From Alphaproteobacteria bacterium (GTDB lineage: Bacteria; Pseudomonadota; Alphaproteobacteria; UBA8366), in contig JANQKC010000028.1 in NCBI GenBank assembly GCA_028281325.1, positions 62,001 through 126,000 on the forward strand: a DNA stretch of 64,000 nucleotides, given 5' to 3'. Every line of letters starts with the position of its first letter. Positions within the stretch are counted from its first letter, which is position 1. The notes under the pieces are model-generated. The model was given only the letters and a program-made list of their open reading frames with translations, ran no database searches and was not told the origin of the DNA. Below are positions 34,359-43,572 of this stretch, piece by piece. Both the position numbers and the translations under genes were made by a program.

Positions 34359-35294
34359 GTGACAACGCTGGAAGGCGCGCAAACGGGCAAGGCTGCTCGA
34401 GAGGACGGCGCTCCGACGGCGCATGATCACGCTGCTTCACGACCGACCTGCCGCGCCAGCGCCGCTGATCTAGCGCATGTGGAAGCGGTGGTGCGCGAGT
34501 CCGGCACTTCCTTTTACGGCGCGATGCGGACGCTTCCCAAGGACCAGCGGGAGGCGATGTACGCCGTCTACGCTTTTTGCCGCGAGATCGATGACATCGC
34601 GGACGATCCGCTACCCCCGCAGGAAAAGGTGGAAGGGCTCAAGCTTTGGCGTACCGAAATCGACCGCCTGTACGCCGGCGCGCCCGAGAAACCGATCGGA
34701 CGGGCCTTGCTGCTTCCGGTCGAGCGATACGGCCTTCGGAAGGAAGATTTCATCGCCCTGATCGACGGCATGGAAATGGACGCCAGCGAATCGCTCCAAG
34801 GCCCCAGCATGGAAACGTTGCAGCTCTACTGCGAACGCGTCGCCGGCGCCGTCGGCCTGCTGTCGGTCCACATCTTCGGCGATTCCGGCGACCGCGCGAA
34901 AGATGTCGCCTGGTCGCTCGGCCAAGCGTTGCAGTTGACCAACATCCTGCGCGACATGCGGGAGGACGCGGATCGCGGCCGGCTCTACCTGCCAGCGGAA
35001 CTGCTCGATGCGCATGGCATCGCCAGCCGCGATCCCGGGACGGTGCTCGCGCACCCCGCACTGCCCGGCGTGTGCGCCGAACTTGCCGTGCTTGCCGACA
35101 GGCGGTTCAAGGAAGCGATCGCCGCGATGGCCGAATGCGACCGCAAGGCCATGCGGCCGGCGGTCGTCATGATGCATGTCTACCATCGCGTCCTGGAGAA
35201 ACTGATGCAGCGGGGATGGACGCGGATCGACGAGCCGGTTCGGGTTTCCAAGCTCACGAAAATCTGGATCGCGGTCCGCTACGGGCTACTGTAA
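34359..35294 (+). CDS. hpnD: Presqualene diphosphate synthase HpnD
   Basis: HpnD joins two farnesyl diphosphates into presqualene diphosphate. The trans-isoprenyl synthase domain starts about residue 35 (SAADLAHVEAVVRESGTSFY) and carries FCREIDDIADDPL and NILRDMREDADRGRLYLP, the two diphosphate/Mg-binding motifs. The GTG at 34359 follows the dxs stop by 1 bp and gives a 311-residue protein with an extra low-complexity N-terminus of about 30 residues. A later start is possible, since no ribosome binding site is clear. It is followed 5 bp later by hpnE. Confidence 0.94.
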   Translation: MTTLEGAQTGKAAREDGAPTAHDHAASRPTCRASAADLAHVEAVVRESGTSFYGAMRTLPKDQREAMYAVYAFCREIDDIADDPLPPQEKVEGLKLWRTEIDRLYAGAPEKPIGRALLLPVERYGLRKEDFIALIDGMEMDASESLQGPSMETLQLYCERVAGAVGLLSVHIFGDSGDRAKDVAWSLGQALQLTNILRDMREDADRGRLYLPAELLDAHGIASRDPGTVLAHPALPGVCAELAVLADRRFKEAIAAMAECDRKAMRPAVVMMHVYHRVLEKLMQRGWTRIDEPVRVSKLTKIWIAVRYGLL

Positions 35295-35299
35295 CGGCA

Positions 35300-36556
35300 A
35301 TGCCAACTGTCCACATTGTCGGAGCGGGTATGGCCGGTTTGGCGGCCGCGCTCGACGTTTCACGCCGCGGCCAGCCGGTTGTGCTGTACGAGGCCGCCGG
35401 TCAGGCCGGCGGGCGATGCCGGTCCTTTCATGACGAAACGCTGGACCGCGAGATCGATAACGGCAACCACCTCGTCCTGTCGGGCAACACCGGTGTGGCG
35501 GCCTTTGTCGACCAGGTCGGATCGGCGGCTTCTTTCGTCGATATCCCGGACGCCCGCTTCCCATTCGTCGACCTGACGACCGGCGAGCGCTGGGTCATTC
35601 ATCCGAACCGTGGCCGCCTGCCCTGGTGGGTGTTCAAGCCCGACCGGCGTGTCCCCGACAGCCGGGCCGCCGACTACCTGGCCGCGCTGCGGCTACTGGC
35701 CGCGAGCAAGGACGCGACCGTGGCCGAAATCTTCGGGGATAACGCCAATGTCTATCGCCGGTTCTGGGAGCCGCTCGCGGTCGCGGTTCTGAATACCCCG
35801 CCCGATCGCGCCTGCGCACGGTTGCTCTGGCCCGTCTTCGCGGAAACCTTCGCCCTTGGCGGCGATGCCTGCCGTCCCCTCATCGCCCGCCGGGGACTGA
35901 CCCACAGCTTCGTCGACCCTGCCCTGACGGCCCTGCGCGGTCGCGGGGCGGAAATCCACTTCGGCCATCGTCTCCGGGCGCTTTCAAGAAACGAATCGCG
36001 CATCACGGCGCTGCAATTCGGCGACGAGACCGTCGACCTGGCGGAAGACGATTCGGTCGTCTTGGCGCTGCCGGCGGCGGTGTTGGGATCGATCCTCCCC
36101 GACTCCGCCCCGCCCGAGACGTTTCATCCAATCGTAAACGTCCATTTCAGGTACGACACGGCCGCGACGGCCGCCGCCTTGCCGCCTATTCTCGGCGTCA
36201 TCGGCGGTACCGCGGAATGGATATTCTGCCGGGACGACATTCTTTCGGTGACTGTCAGCGCGGCCGTCGACCTGGTGAACGCGCCGGCCGACGACATCGC
36301 GGACGCGACATGGCGGGATATCGATCGGAGTCTCGGCTTGGACACCCCGCAACGGCCGAAAACCCGCGTTGTGAAGGAAAAACGCGCGACGTTTTCGCAA
36401 ACTCCCGACAACGAATGGCGTCGAGCCAATCCCCGCACGGCGTATAAGAATCTGTTCCTTGCCGGGGATTGGACGAATACGGGGCTTCCGGCAACCATCG
36501 AAGGGGCGGTCCGGTCCGGCTTTAGCGCGGCAAAATTGATAGAAAATCGGCCTTAA
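35300..36556 (+). CDS. hpnE: Hydroxysqualene dehydroxylase HpnE
   Basis: HpnE is a flavin-dependent amine-oxidase-fold enzyme that reduces hydroxysqualene to squalene, completing the HpnC/D/E route. The 418-residue protein opens with the FAD motif VHIVGAGMAGLAAALDVSRR, then the GGRCRSF segment, and ends with FLAGDWTNTGLPATIEGAVR, the second FAD-binding block. It starts 5 bp after the hpnD stop. The next gene, shc, is 160 bp downstream and probably has its own promoter. Confidence 0.94.
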   Translation: MPTVHIVGAGMAGLAAALDVSRRGQPVVLYEAAGQAGGRCRSFHDETLDREIDNGNHLVLSGNTGVAAFVDQVGSAASFVDIPDARFPFVDLTTGERWVIHPNRGRLPWWVFKPDRRVPDSRAADYLAALRLLAASKDATVAEIFGDNANVYRRFWEPLAVAVLNTPPDRACARLLWPVFAETFALGGDACRPLIARRGLTHSFVDPALTALRGRGAEIHFGHRLRALSRNESRITALQFGDETVDLAEDDSVVLALPAAVLGSILPDSAPPETFHPIVNVHFRYDTAATAAALPPILGVIGGTAEWIFCRDDILSVTVSAAVDLVNAPADDIADATWRDIDRSLGLDTPQRPKTRVVKEKRATFSQTPDNEWRRANPRTAYKNLFLAGDWTNTGLPATIEGAVRSGFSAAKLIENRP

Positions 36557-36716
36557 ACCGGAAATTGTGCCGCTTTGCCAAAGTGTTGCTCCTTTGCCAC
36601 AACCCTTATACGTTACGGAACTGTGACTGTCCTCAGCTTGACTTTGAGCGTGAGCTAGACGAGGTTAGCTAACGTATGAGTGTGTCGCAAAGCGAATAAA
36701 AACATAGATTTCCGGA

Positions 36717-38696
36717 ATGAACGCTGCTGTTGAAGCCATCGTTGGCGATTTAACCGCCAGTAACGATTCTGTACGTCTGGATGAACCGGACCCGCAACTC
36801 CTGGATCGCGTGATCGCCGAATGCGTCGCCGGCCTCAAGGATCTGCAGCGGGAAGACGGCCATTGGGTGTTCGAACTCGAAGCGGATGCGACTATTCCTG
36901 CGGAATACGTCCTGCTGAAGCATTTCTTGGGCGAACCCGCGCCGGATATCGAGCGGAAGATCGGCGTCTACCTGCGCGGTCTTCAAGCGGACCACGGCGG
37001 CTGGCCGCTGTTCTACGAAGGCGACTTCAACATCAGCGCCAGCGTGAAGGCCTATTTCGCGCTGAAGTTGATCGGCGACGACATCGACGCCCCGCACATG
37101 AAACGCGCCCGCGAGGCGATTCTCGACCATGGCGGCGCGGCGCAGTGTAACGTCTTCACGCGGATCGCGCTCGCGCTGTTCGGCCAGGTGCCGTGGCGCG
37201 CCGTGCCCGTGATGCCGGTCGAGATCTTCCATCTGCCGCGTTGGTTCCCCTTCCATTTGTCGAAGGTGTCCTATTGGTCGCGCACCGTGATCGCGCCGCT
37301 GCTGATCCTGATGACGCTGAAGCCGGTCGCGAAGAACCCCAAAGGCGTGGACATCCGGGAACTGTTCGAAATACCGCCGGAAGACGTGGCCACCTATTTG
37401 CGGAATCCTACCGGCTCCCGCTGGGGCGACACGCTGTTGTGGCTCGACGGATTTCTTCGGCTCGCCGAACCCTTCTTCCCGCGCAAGCCGCGGCAGCGGG
37501 CGCTCGATAAGGCCCTGTCCTTCGTGACCGAGCGGCTCAACGGCGAAGACGGGCTGGGGGCAATCTTCCCCGCCATGGCCAACACGGTGATGGCGATGAC
37601 CGCGCTCGGTTATCCGGACGATCACCCGGATTTGGTTATCGCGAAGGAATCGATCGAAAAGCTGTTGGTCATCGAAGACGAAAGCGCCTACTGCCAACCC
37701 TGCTTATCCCCGATCTGGGATACCGCGTTGGCGGCCCAGGCATTGATGGAAGCGGGCACCGACGGCGACGACCCCGCCGTTCAGAAGGCGATGGACTGGC
37801 TTGCCGGTAAACAGATTATGGACGTTTATGGCGACTGGGCGGACTCCCGCCCCGGTGTCCGGCCGGGCGGCTGGGCGTTTCAGTACGCGAACGATCATTA
37901 TCCCGACGTCGACGACACGGCGGTGGTCGCCATCGCGATGCACCGCGCGGACAGCGCCCGATACGCCGAAAACCTCTCGCGCGCGGAAGAATGGGTCGTG
38001 CCCATGCGCAGCGAGAATGGCGGTTGGGGCGCCTTCGACGCGGATAACACGCATTTCTATCTGAACCACATTCCGTTCGCCGACCACGGCGCCCTGCTCG
38101 ATCCGCCGACATCCGATGTTACGGCGCGGTGCATCGGGATGCTTGCGCAATTCGGTTACGACCAGGAACATCCCGTCGTGAAATCGGGCGTCGAGTTCCT
38201 GCGCCGCGAACAGGAAGAAGACGGCTCCTGGTTCGGCCGCTGGGGCACCAACTATGTTTACGGCACATGGTCAGTCCTGTGCGCCCTGAACGCCGCCGGC
38301 GAGGATATGTCGCAGCCTTACATCCGCAAGGCGGTGAAATGGCTCGAAGATAGCCAGCGACCGGATGGCGGTTGGGGCGAAGACGGCGCCAGCTACTGGG
38401 ACGAGACCCGCGGCGCGGTCAAGGACAGCACCGCATCGCAAACTGCGTGGGCCTTACTGGGCCTGATGGCGGCCGGCGAAGTCGAAGGGCCAGCGGTTCG
38501 CGCCGGCGTCGAATACCTGCTGAATTCGCCGCGCGAGGGCACCAAATGGGACGAGAAATGGTTTACCGCCGTTGGATTCCCAAGGGTCTTCTACCTGAAG
38601 TATCATGGCTACAGCGCCTTCTTCCCGGCCTGGGCGCTTGCCCGGTACCGCAGCCTGAAGAAGGGTAATTCCAAGAAAGTGCCGTTCGGCATGTGA
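36717..38696 (+). CDS. shc: Squalene-hopene cyclase
   Basis: Shc (HpnF) cyclises squalene to hopene and hopanol at the cytoplasmic membrane. The 659-residue protein contains the catalytic acid motif DVDD (D397-D400, in HYPDVDDTAVV). It has several QW repeats (for example QREDGHWVFELE, QADHGGWPLFYEG, DSQRPDGGWGEDG) and the C-terminal PRVFYLKYHGY block. All landmarks are intact, so it should be active. The leader holds the palindrome GTTAGCTAAC (36664-36673). Its stop overlaps the start of hpnG by 4 bp. Confidence 0.97.
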   Translation: MNAAVEAIVGDLTASNDSVRLDEPDPQLLDRVIAECVAGLKDLQREDGHWVFELEADATIPAEYVLLKHFLGEPAPDIERKIGVYLRGLQADHGGWPLFYEGDFNISASVKAYFALKLIGDDIDAPHMKRAREAILDHGGAAQCNVFTRIALALFGQVPWRAVPVMPVEIFHLPRWFPFHLSKVSYWSRTVIAPLLILMTLKPVAKNPKGVDIRELFEIPPEDVATYLRNPTGSRWGDTLLWLDGFLRLAEPFFPRKPRQRALDKALSFVTERLNGEDGLGAIFPAMANTVMAMTALGYPDDHPDLVIAKESIEKLLVIEDESAYCQPCLSPIWDTALAAQALMEAGTDGDDPAVQKAMDWLAGKQIMDVYGDWADSRPGVRPGGWAFQYANDHYPDVDDTAVVAIAMHRADSARYAENLSRAEEWVVPMRSENGGWGAFDADNTHFYLNHIPFADHGALLDPPTSDVTARCIGMLAQFGYDQEHPVVKSGVEFLRREQEEDGSWFGRWGTNYVYGTWSVLCALNAAGEDMSQPYIRKAVKWLEDSQRPDGGWGEDGASYWDETRGAVKDSTASQTAWALLGLMAAGEVEGPAVRAGVEYLLNSPREGTKWDEKWFTAVGFPRVFYLKYHGYSAFFPAWALARYRSLKKGNSKKVPFGM

Positions 38697-39388
38697 CTGG
38701 AACAGGCTTCGTCACAGGATTTCTCGCCGAGCAGCGCTGCCTGGAAGCCGCGTTCAACCAGCAATCACACGCAGACGCGCCCCGCTTCTACTGTGCCGGG
38801 GCCAGCCTTGAGCGTGCCTATGCCGGCGCCCGCGGGCTGATCGCCGATGGGGCGGAAGCCTTGGTCAGCTTCGGCATCGCCGGCGGTCTCGCGACCTCGC
38901 TAGGGCCCGGGGACACAATTCTCGCGACCACGGTCGTCACCGCGGACGGCGACCGCTGGACGACGACGGCATCATGGCGGCACGCCGTCGCGGCCGTCGT
39001 TCCGGACGCCACCGCCGGCGATCTGGTCAGCATGGCCGCCCCCGCCGCGACGCCGACCGAAAAATCCAGATTGAACCGGGACCATCAAGCGTTGGCGGTG
39101 GATATGGAGAGCGCGGGCGTCGCCAGGGCGGCCGCAGAGGCCGGGTGCCCGTTCATCGTCATTCGGGTCGTTGCCGACCCGGCGACCCGCGGCCTGCCTG
39201 CCGCGGCCCTGGATGGCATTGACGCGGAAGGACGGCAAAGGCCCTTTCGCGTCGTCAGGAAGCTGGTTATGCGACCCTGGGAGCTTGCGGGTCTGATCCG
39301 GCTGTCCAAGGACAGCCGGACGGCCCTCAATCAGCTACGCCGCGTTGCTGCGCTCGGACACGGACTTCTCGTCCGCCCGCCCCTTTGA
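38693..39388 (+). CDS. hpnG: Hopanoid-associated phosphorylase/nucleosidase HpnG
   Basis: HpnG removes adenine from adenosylhopane, giving ribosyl- or phosphoribosyl-hopane on the way to bacteriohopanetetrol. The 231-residue protein has a purine nucleoside phosphorylase-like fold, with FGIAGGLATSLGPGDTIL and the nucleoside-binding AVDMESAGVARAA. The start is a GTG inside the shc stop (GTGA), indicating coupled translation. Its last 54 bp overlap the 3' end of the convergent hpnH gene, the enzyme acting immediately before it in the pathway. Confidence 0.93.
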   Translation: MTGTGFVTGFLAEQRCLEAAFNQQSHADAPRFYCAGASLERAYAGARGLIADGAEALVSFGIAGGLATSLGPGDTILATTVVTADGDRWTTTASWRHAVAAVVPDATAGDLVSMAAPAATPTEKSRLNRDHQALAVDMESAGVARAAAEAGCPFIVIRVVADPATRGLPAAALDGIDAEGRQRPFRVVRKLVMRPWELAGLIRLSKDSRTALNQLRRVAALGHGLLVRPPL

Positions 39389-40510
39389 CGCATCGGCCGC
39401 CGGCGCATGGGTTTCTTCCATGAAGTCCGCGACATGGCTGTCGAAGACATATTCGGCCTGGCGCTGCTTCGACAGATCGATTTCAGCCGCCATCGGTCCA
39501 TCGGTCCGAACGCCGCGCAACGACGTCATCAGCGCCTTGATCGGATGCTTGAGCGCGTCGGCGGCCGCCGTCGGTTCGTAGCCGCAATGCGCCATGCAGT
39601 TAGCGCATTTCTCGTAGTTGCCGGTGCCGTAGCGTTCCCATTCGGTTTCTTCCATCAGCGCCTTGAAGCTCGGCGCGTAGCCTTCGCCCAACAGGTAACA
39701 CGGACGCTGCCAGCCGAAGATATTCCGGGTCGGCATGCCCCACGGCGTGCATTGGTAGGTCTGGTTGCCGGCCAGGAAGTCCAAGAACAACGTGGAGTGG
39801 CTGATCGGCCATTTCCGGCCCTTGCCGCGCTTGAATACCTCGCGGAACAGGTTCTTGGTCTTTTGACGGCTCAAGAAATGTTGCTGGTCCGGTGCGCGCT
39901 CATAGGCGTATCCCGGCGAGATGCTGACGCCGTTGATGCCGCTGTCCTCGCAGAAGTCGAGGAAATCGGCGACGCGTTCCGCCGGCATCCCGTCGAAGAT
40001 CGTCGCATTGACGTTGACCGTGTGCCCGGCGTCCTGAGCCGCCTTGATCGCTTTCACCGCCCTGTCGAAAACGCCGTCCTGACAAACCGACTTGTCGTGA
40101 TCTTCCCGTAATCCGTCAAGATGGACCGAAAAGAACAGATACGGCGACGGCTCGAACAGATGCAGCTTCTTCTCAAGGAGCATCGCGTTCGTGCAGAGCG
40201 AAACGTATTTCTTGCGCGCCACGATACCCTTGACGATCTCGCCGATTTCCTTGTGCAGCAGCGGCTCCCCGCCCGGGATCGCAACCATCGGCGCGCCGCA
40301 TTCATCGACCGCCGCAAGACAGTCTTCCAAACTCAACCGCTTGTTCAGAATCGGATCGGGATAATCGATCTTGCCGCAACCCGCGCAGGCGAGATTGCAC
40401 CGGAACAACGGTTCCAGCATCAATACGAGCGGATACCGGTCGTTACCGGCCAACCGCTGTTTCATCATGTAAAGTCCAACGCTAAGACTTTGCCGAAGTG
40501 GAACAGCCAC
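39335..40510 (-). CDS. hpnH: Adenosyl-hopene transferase HpnH (radical SAM)
   Basis: HpnH uses a 5'-deoxyadenosyl radical to attach adenosine to hopene (diploptene), the first step of C35 side-chain formation. The 391-residue protein has the radical SAM cluster motif C38-x3-C42-x2-C45 in RCNLACAGCGK, a GGEPLLHKEIG block, and a Cys-containing C-terminal region (YEKCANCMAHCGYE). The start is GTG, with AGAGGGGG about 6 nt upstream. It is downstream of ispH on the minus strand, 78 bp apart. The C-terminal tail overlaps hpnG by 54 bp in opposite orientation. Confidence 0.95.
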   Translation of the reverse strand: MAVPLRQSLSVGLYMMKQRLAGNDRYPLVLMLEPLFRCNLACAGCGKIDYPDPILNKRLSLEDCLAAVDECGAPMVAIPGGEPLLHKEIGEIVKGIVARKKYVSLCTNAMLLEKKLHLFEPSPYLFFSVHLDGLREDHDKSVCQDGVFDRAVKAIKAAQDAGHTVNVNATIFDGMPAERVADFLDFCEDSGINGVSISPGYAYERAPDQQHFLSRQKTKNLFREVFKRGKGRKWPISHSTLFLDFLAGNQTYQCTPWGMPTRNIFGWQRPCYLLGEGYAPSFKALMEETEWERYGTGNYEKCANCMAHCGYEPTAAADALKHPIKALMTSLRGVRTDGPMAAEIDLSKQRQAEYVFDSHVADFMEETHAPAADASKGRADEKSVSERSNAA

Positions 40511-40588
40511 GTGTGCCCCCTCTTATGAGTTTTCCTGGCGCGCGCCGCCCCACCGGCGGCTCGCCGTTACCATTCGCTAGATACGTCC

Positions 40589-41521
40589 CTAAGCCGCGAA
40601 GTCCCGCAACTCTTCCGGCAGCTTGAACTGCACGTTCTCGCTGATCCCGTCCAGATGCTCGACCTTGATCTCATCAAGCTCGCTCAACCGCGCGATCAAC
40701 TCCTTTACCAAAGCCTCCGGCGCAGACGCACCGGCCGAAATGCCGACGGTCTCGACACCCTCGATCCACTTGGGGTCGAGGGCGCTGGCATCGTCGATCA
40801 GATAACTCGGAATGTTCATTTCGTCGCCGATCTCGCGCAGCCGGTTCGAGTTCGAACTGTTTTGCGCGCCGACCACGAGCAGCACGTCCACTTTCTGCGC
40901 AAGATCCCGCACCGCCGTTTGGCGGTTTTGGGTCGCATAGCAGATATCCTTCACATCCGGCCCCACAACCTCCGGAAACCGTTGACGGATCGCTTCGATG
41001 ACGTCGCGCGTGTCATCCACGCTGAGCGTCGTCTGCGTCACGTAGGCGAGTTTGGTCTCATTCTCCACGTTCAGCGTCGCCACGTCTTCCGCCGTCGAAA
41101 CGAGATGGACCTTGCCGGGAATGCGCCCCATGGTCCCCACCACCTCGGGATGTCCTTCATGCCCGATCAGAATGACCTCGTAGTCCGACTTCGCGTACCG
41201 CTGGCCTTCCTTGTGAACCTTGGCCACCAGCGGGCACGTCGCGTCGATCACCGGCAGATTCCGGTCGCTCGCCGTATCCGCGACTTTCTGGGAAACGCCG
41301 TGGGCGCTGAAAACCGTGTGTGCGCCGTCGGGCACTTCGTCGAGTTCCTCCACGAAGACAGCCCCTTTGGCCTTCAAGTCCTCCACAACCCGCCGGTTGT
41401 GGACGATCTCATGGCGCACGTAGACGGGGGGCCCGTACTTCTTGAGCGCAAGCTCGACGATGTCGATCGCGCGCACCACACCGGCGCAAAAGCCCCTCGG
41501 TTCCGCTAGGATAACTCGCAT
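40589..41521 (-). CDS. ispH: 4-hydroxy-3-methylbut-2-enyl diphosphate reductase (MEP pathway)
   Basis: IspH makes IPP and DMAPP from HMBPP with a [4Fe-4S] cluster. The 310-residue protein has the three cluster cysteines C12 (EPRGFCAGV), C96 (DATCPLV) and C194 ([10 protein letters not shown]). The substrate-binding segments [14 protein letters not shown] and QNSSNSNRL are also present. GGGAG precedes the ATG. It sits upstream of hpnH on the minus strand, so the last MEP step and the first hopene-modifying enzyme are probably co-transcribed. Confidence 0.97.
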   Translation of the reverse strand: MRVILAEPRGFCAGVVRAIDIVELALKKYGPPVYVRHEIVHNRRVVEDLKAKGAVFVEELDEVPDGAHTVFSAHGVSQKVADTASDRNLPVIDATCPLVAKVHKEGQRYAKSDYEVILIGHEGHPEVVGTMGRIPGKVHLVSTAEDVATLNVENETKLAYVTQTTLSVDDTRDVIEAIRQRFPEVVGPDVKDICYATQNRQTAVRDLAQKVDVLLVVGAQNSSNSNRLREIGDEMNIPSYLIDDASALDPKWIEGVETVGISAGASAPEALVKELIARLSELDEIKVEHLDGISENVQFKLPEELRDFAA

Positions 41522-41802
41522 CCGTTTCGTCTCCCTGCTGCGGCAATCCGCTTCGCATCGCCAAACCGCGTCGATCCGACCGAATCCATAGAATAAGCAG
41601 TCATATCAGCCGGTCTGGGCCAAGTAAATAGCAGCGAAAACAACCATTCCAGCCTGTGATAAATCGACAACGCTTAGCAACACCGGATGGCCCCGCTTGG
41701 TCTTTATGACGATCTGAAATGGATGCTGCGGCGCAAGAATTCAAGCCACGGATGCGGCGTGATTGCGAATTTTTCGATCCTTTTCAGGATACAGCCGAGT
41801 CG

Positions 41803-42450
41803 TCACCGTCCCTGGGGCAGATTCTTTTGCCGCACAGCGTCGACGATGGTGAAAACCAGATAGCCGATCGTGCCCAACCCGTATAACAGGAAAAAAATCT
41901 CAACGCCCCCGAGCCATACAATTGGGCCGATCAGATAAATGAAGTCTTCCAACTCGAACCCACCGGCGCTTGGATGCGCGACGGCGTCACTACCGTGCCG
42001 AAGGTCCGTCACCAGCCGAATCGAACAGATGACCGGATTCACGATTCCGACGGCGACCCCCAATACAATCGCCCAGTCCCCGACCCCCGCATTGGCCAAA
42101 CCGACGCCCATCCCGATAAACAGCATGGCGTAATTCGCCATCCCGACAGCGTAATCCAGGCGATGGCCCGCCACGCTGGCCTTATCGGTCATGCGCGCCA
42201 ACTCGCCATCGCCATGATCGGCCAGAACGGCCAGCATGAACAACGACGCGCCCAACCATGCCCAAGTATCGATCGCGAACGCGAACAAAAGGGCCGCCGT
42301 GGCCCCGAGCAAAAGGCTCAAGGCGGTCACCCAGTGCGGATGGACCCCCATGTGGGCGAGCGGCAGCACAAGCTTTCGCGCCAACCGCCGGTCATACGGG
42401 CCACCCGATTGCAGCCGGACAGTGCTTTTTGTGAACAAACCACCCATCAC
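41803..42450 (-). CDS. CDP-alcohol phosphatidyltransferase-like membrane protein (copy 1)
   Basis: This 215-residue protein has about six membrane helices and a CDP-alcohol phosphatidyltransferase motif: D78-H-G-D81-G, A85-R86, G95 and D99. The last Asp of the motif, expected at position 103, is Gly. The family transfers a phospho-alcohol from a CDP-linked donor, and the last Asp is regarded as the catalytic base, so activity or mechanism may differ. A second block, GGFELEDFIYLIGPIVWLGG, is shared with the paralogue at 43569-44207. It lies 136 bp downstream of hpnA on the same strand. The start is GTG 42450 or ATG 42447. Confidence 0.85.
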   Translation of the reverse strand: MMGGLFTKSTVRLQSGGPYDRRLARKLVLPLAHMGVHPHWVTALSLLLGATAALLFAFAIDTWAWLGASLFMLAVLADHGDGELARMTDKASVAGHRLDYAVGMANYAMLFIGMGVGLANAGVGDWAIVLGVAVGIVNPVICSIRLVTDLRHGSDAVAHPSAGGFELEDFIYLIGPIVWLGGVEIFFLLYGLGTIGYLVFTIVDAVRQKNLPQGR

Positions 42451-42585
42451 GCTCGATGCGCCGTCGCCGGAGGTCCCTCATACCACCGCCGACGTCTCAA
42501 AGAGATTTCTCAGACTCCAGACATATGCAGTGCGAACAGGACTTTAAATAGATTTGAGGTAAGAAATCCACGCAACGACCGCACG

Positions 42586-43572
42586 CTACAGGTATCCGTG
42601 TTCCCGAAACCAATCGACCGCGTCCTGCAACGCCGAACTCGCGGGCCGCGGGGCATATCCAAGCGCCTGCCGCGCCTTGGCATTGGAAAAGTACATATGC
42701 TTCTTCGCCATGCGCAGACCATCGACGGTGAATAGCGGTTCCCGGTCGAACAGACGGCCGAAGGCTTCCGCGCAATGGGCAAAGGGCATGAGAACGTCAT
42801 GCGGAATCCGCACGCTCGGCGGCCGCTTGCCGGCATAACGCGAGACGTCGCCCAGGATATCGCGCAACGCCATATCCTCCCCGCCGAGGATGTAACGTTC
42901 GCCGACAACGCCCTTTTCCATCGCAAGCAAATGCCCCTCGGCGACGTCGTCCACATGCACCACGTTGAGGCCGGTATCCACATAGGCCGGCATCTTGCCC
43001 GCCGCCGCGTCCAGGATCATCTTCCCGGTCGGTGTCGGCTTGATGTCGCGCGGCCCGATCGGGGCCGACGGGTTCACGATGACGATCGGCAGATTGTCCT
43101 TTTCGACGAGCGCCCGCACCGCTTCCTCGGCGAGAAACTTGGACCGCTTGTACTCGCCCACCATGTCCGCCAGCGTGGACGGAGTCTCTTCGGTCGCCGG
43201 CGTCCGGTCGGGGTTGATGCCCAGCGTCGCCACGCTGCTGGTATAAACCATGCGCGACACGCCGGCGTCGGCGGCCGCGCGGAACAACGCGACGCTGCCG
43301 TCGATGTTGACGCGGTTCAATGCCTCGGGATCCGGCACCCAAAGACGGTAGTCGGCCGCCACATGATAAACGGTGTCGCAGCTCTCGACCGCCGCCCGCA
43401 ACGACGCCGGCTCGGTCAGATCGCCGACGACGACCTCGCATTCGATGCCGTCCAGATTGCTTCGGTCGCTGTTGGCGCGAACCAGCACGCGAACCGCCTG
43501 CCCGGCCGCGACGAGGCGGCGCAAAACCGCAGATCCGACGAACCCGGTCGCCCCCGTAACGAGTGTTGTCAT
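42586..43572 (-). CDS. hpnA: Hopanoid-associated sugar epimerase HpnA
   Basis: HpnA is a 328-residue short-chain dehydrogenase/reductase of the NAD-dependent epimerase type. It shows the GATGFVGSAVLRRLV nucleotide-binding loop, YTSSVATLG and the YKRSK catalytic Tyr/Lys pair. Its exact role in hopanoid biosynthesis is not settled; it is named from its repeated occurrence in hopanoid clusters. The ATG at 43572 overlaps the stop of the upstream CDP-alcohol gene (ATGA). This makes it the third gene of a coupled operon with the nucleotidyltransferase and CDP-alcohol paralogue. Confidence 0.9.
   Translation of the reverse strand: MTTLVTGATGFVGSAVLRRLVAAGQAVRVLVRANSDRSNLDGIECEVVVGDLTEPASLRAAVESCDTVYHVAADYRLWVPDPEALNRVNIDGSVALFRAAADAGVSRMVYTSSVATLGINPDRTPATEETPSTLADMVGEYKRSKFLAEEAVRALVEKDNLPIVIVNPSAPIGPRDIKPTPTGKMILDAAAGKMPAYVDTGLNVVHVDDVAEGHLLAMEKGVVGERYILGGEDMALRDILGDVSRYAGKRPPSVRIPHDVLMPFAHCAEAFGRLFDREPLFTVDGLRMAKKHMYFSNAKARQALGYAPRPASSALQDAVDWFREHGYL

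Noticed and set aside
32813..34390. Long open frame (525 codons) on the minus strand
   Set aside because: It lies antisense to dxs, whose motifs, start and ribosome binding site are certain. Long antisense frames are expected in high-GC coding DNA.
36664..36673. GTTAGCTAAC palindrome upstream of shc
   Set aside because: A perfect 10-bp palindrome, but short, with no recognised regulator and no second copy. It is mentioned only in the shc entry.
40545..40562. GC-rich inverted repeat between ispH and hpnH
   Set aside because: GCCGCC/GGCGGC with no T run. It may be chance in GC-rich DNA, and it lies within a likely co-transcribed pair.
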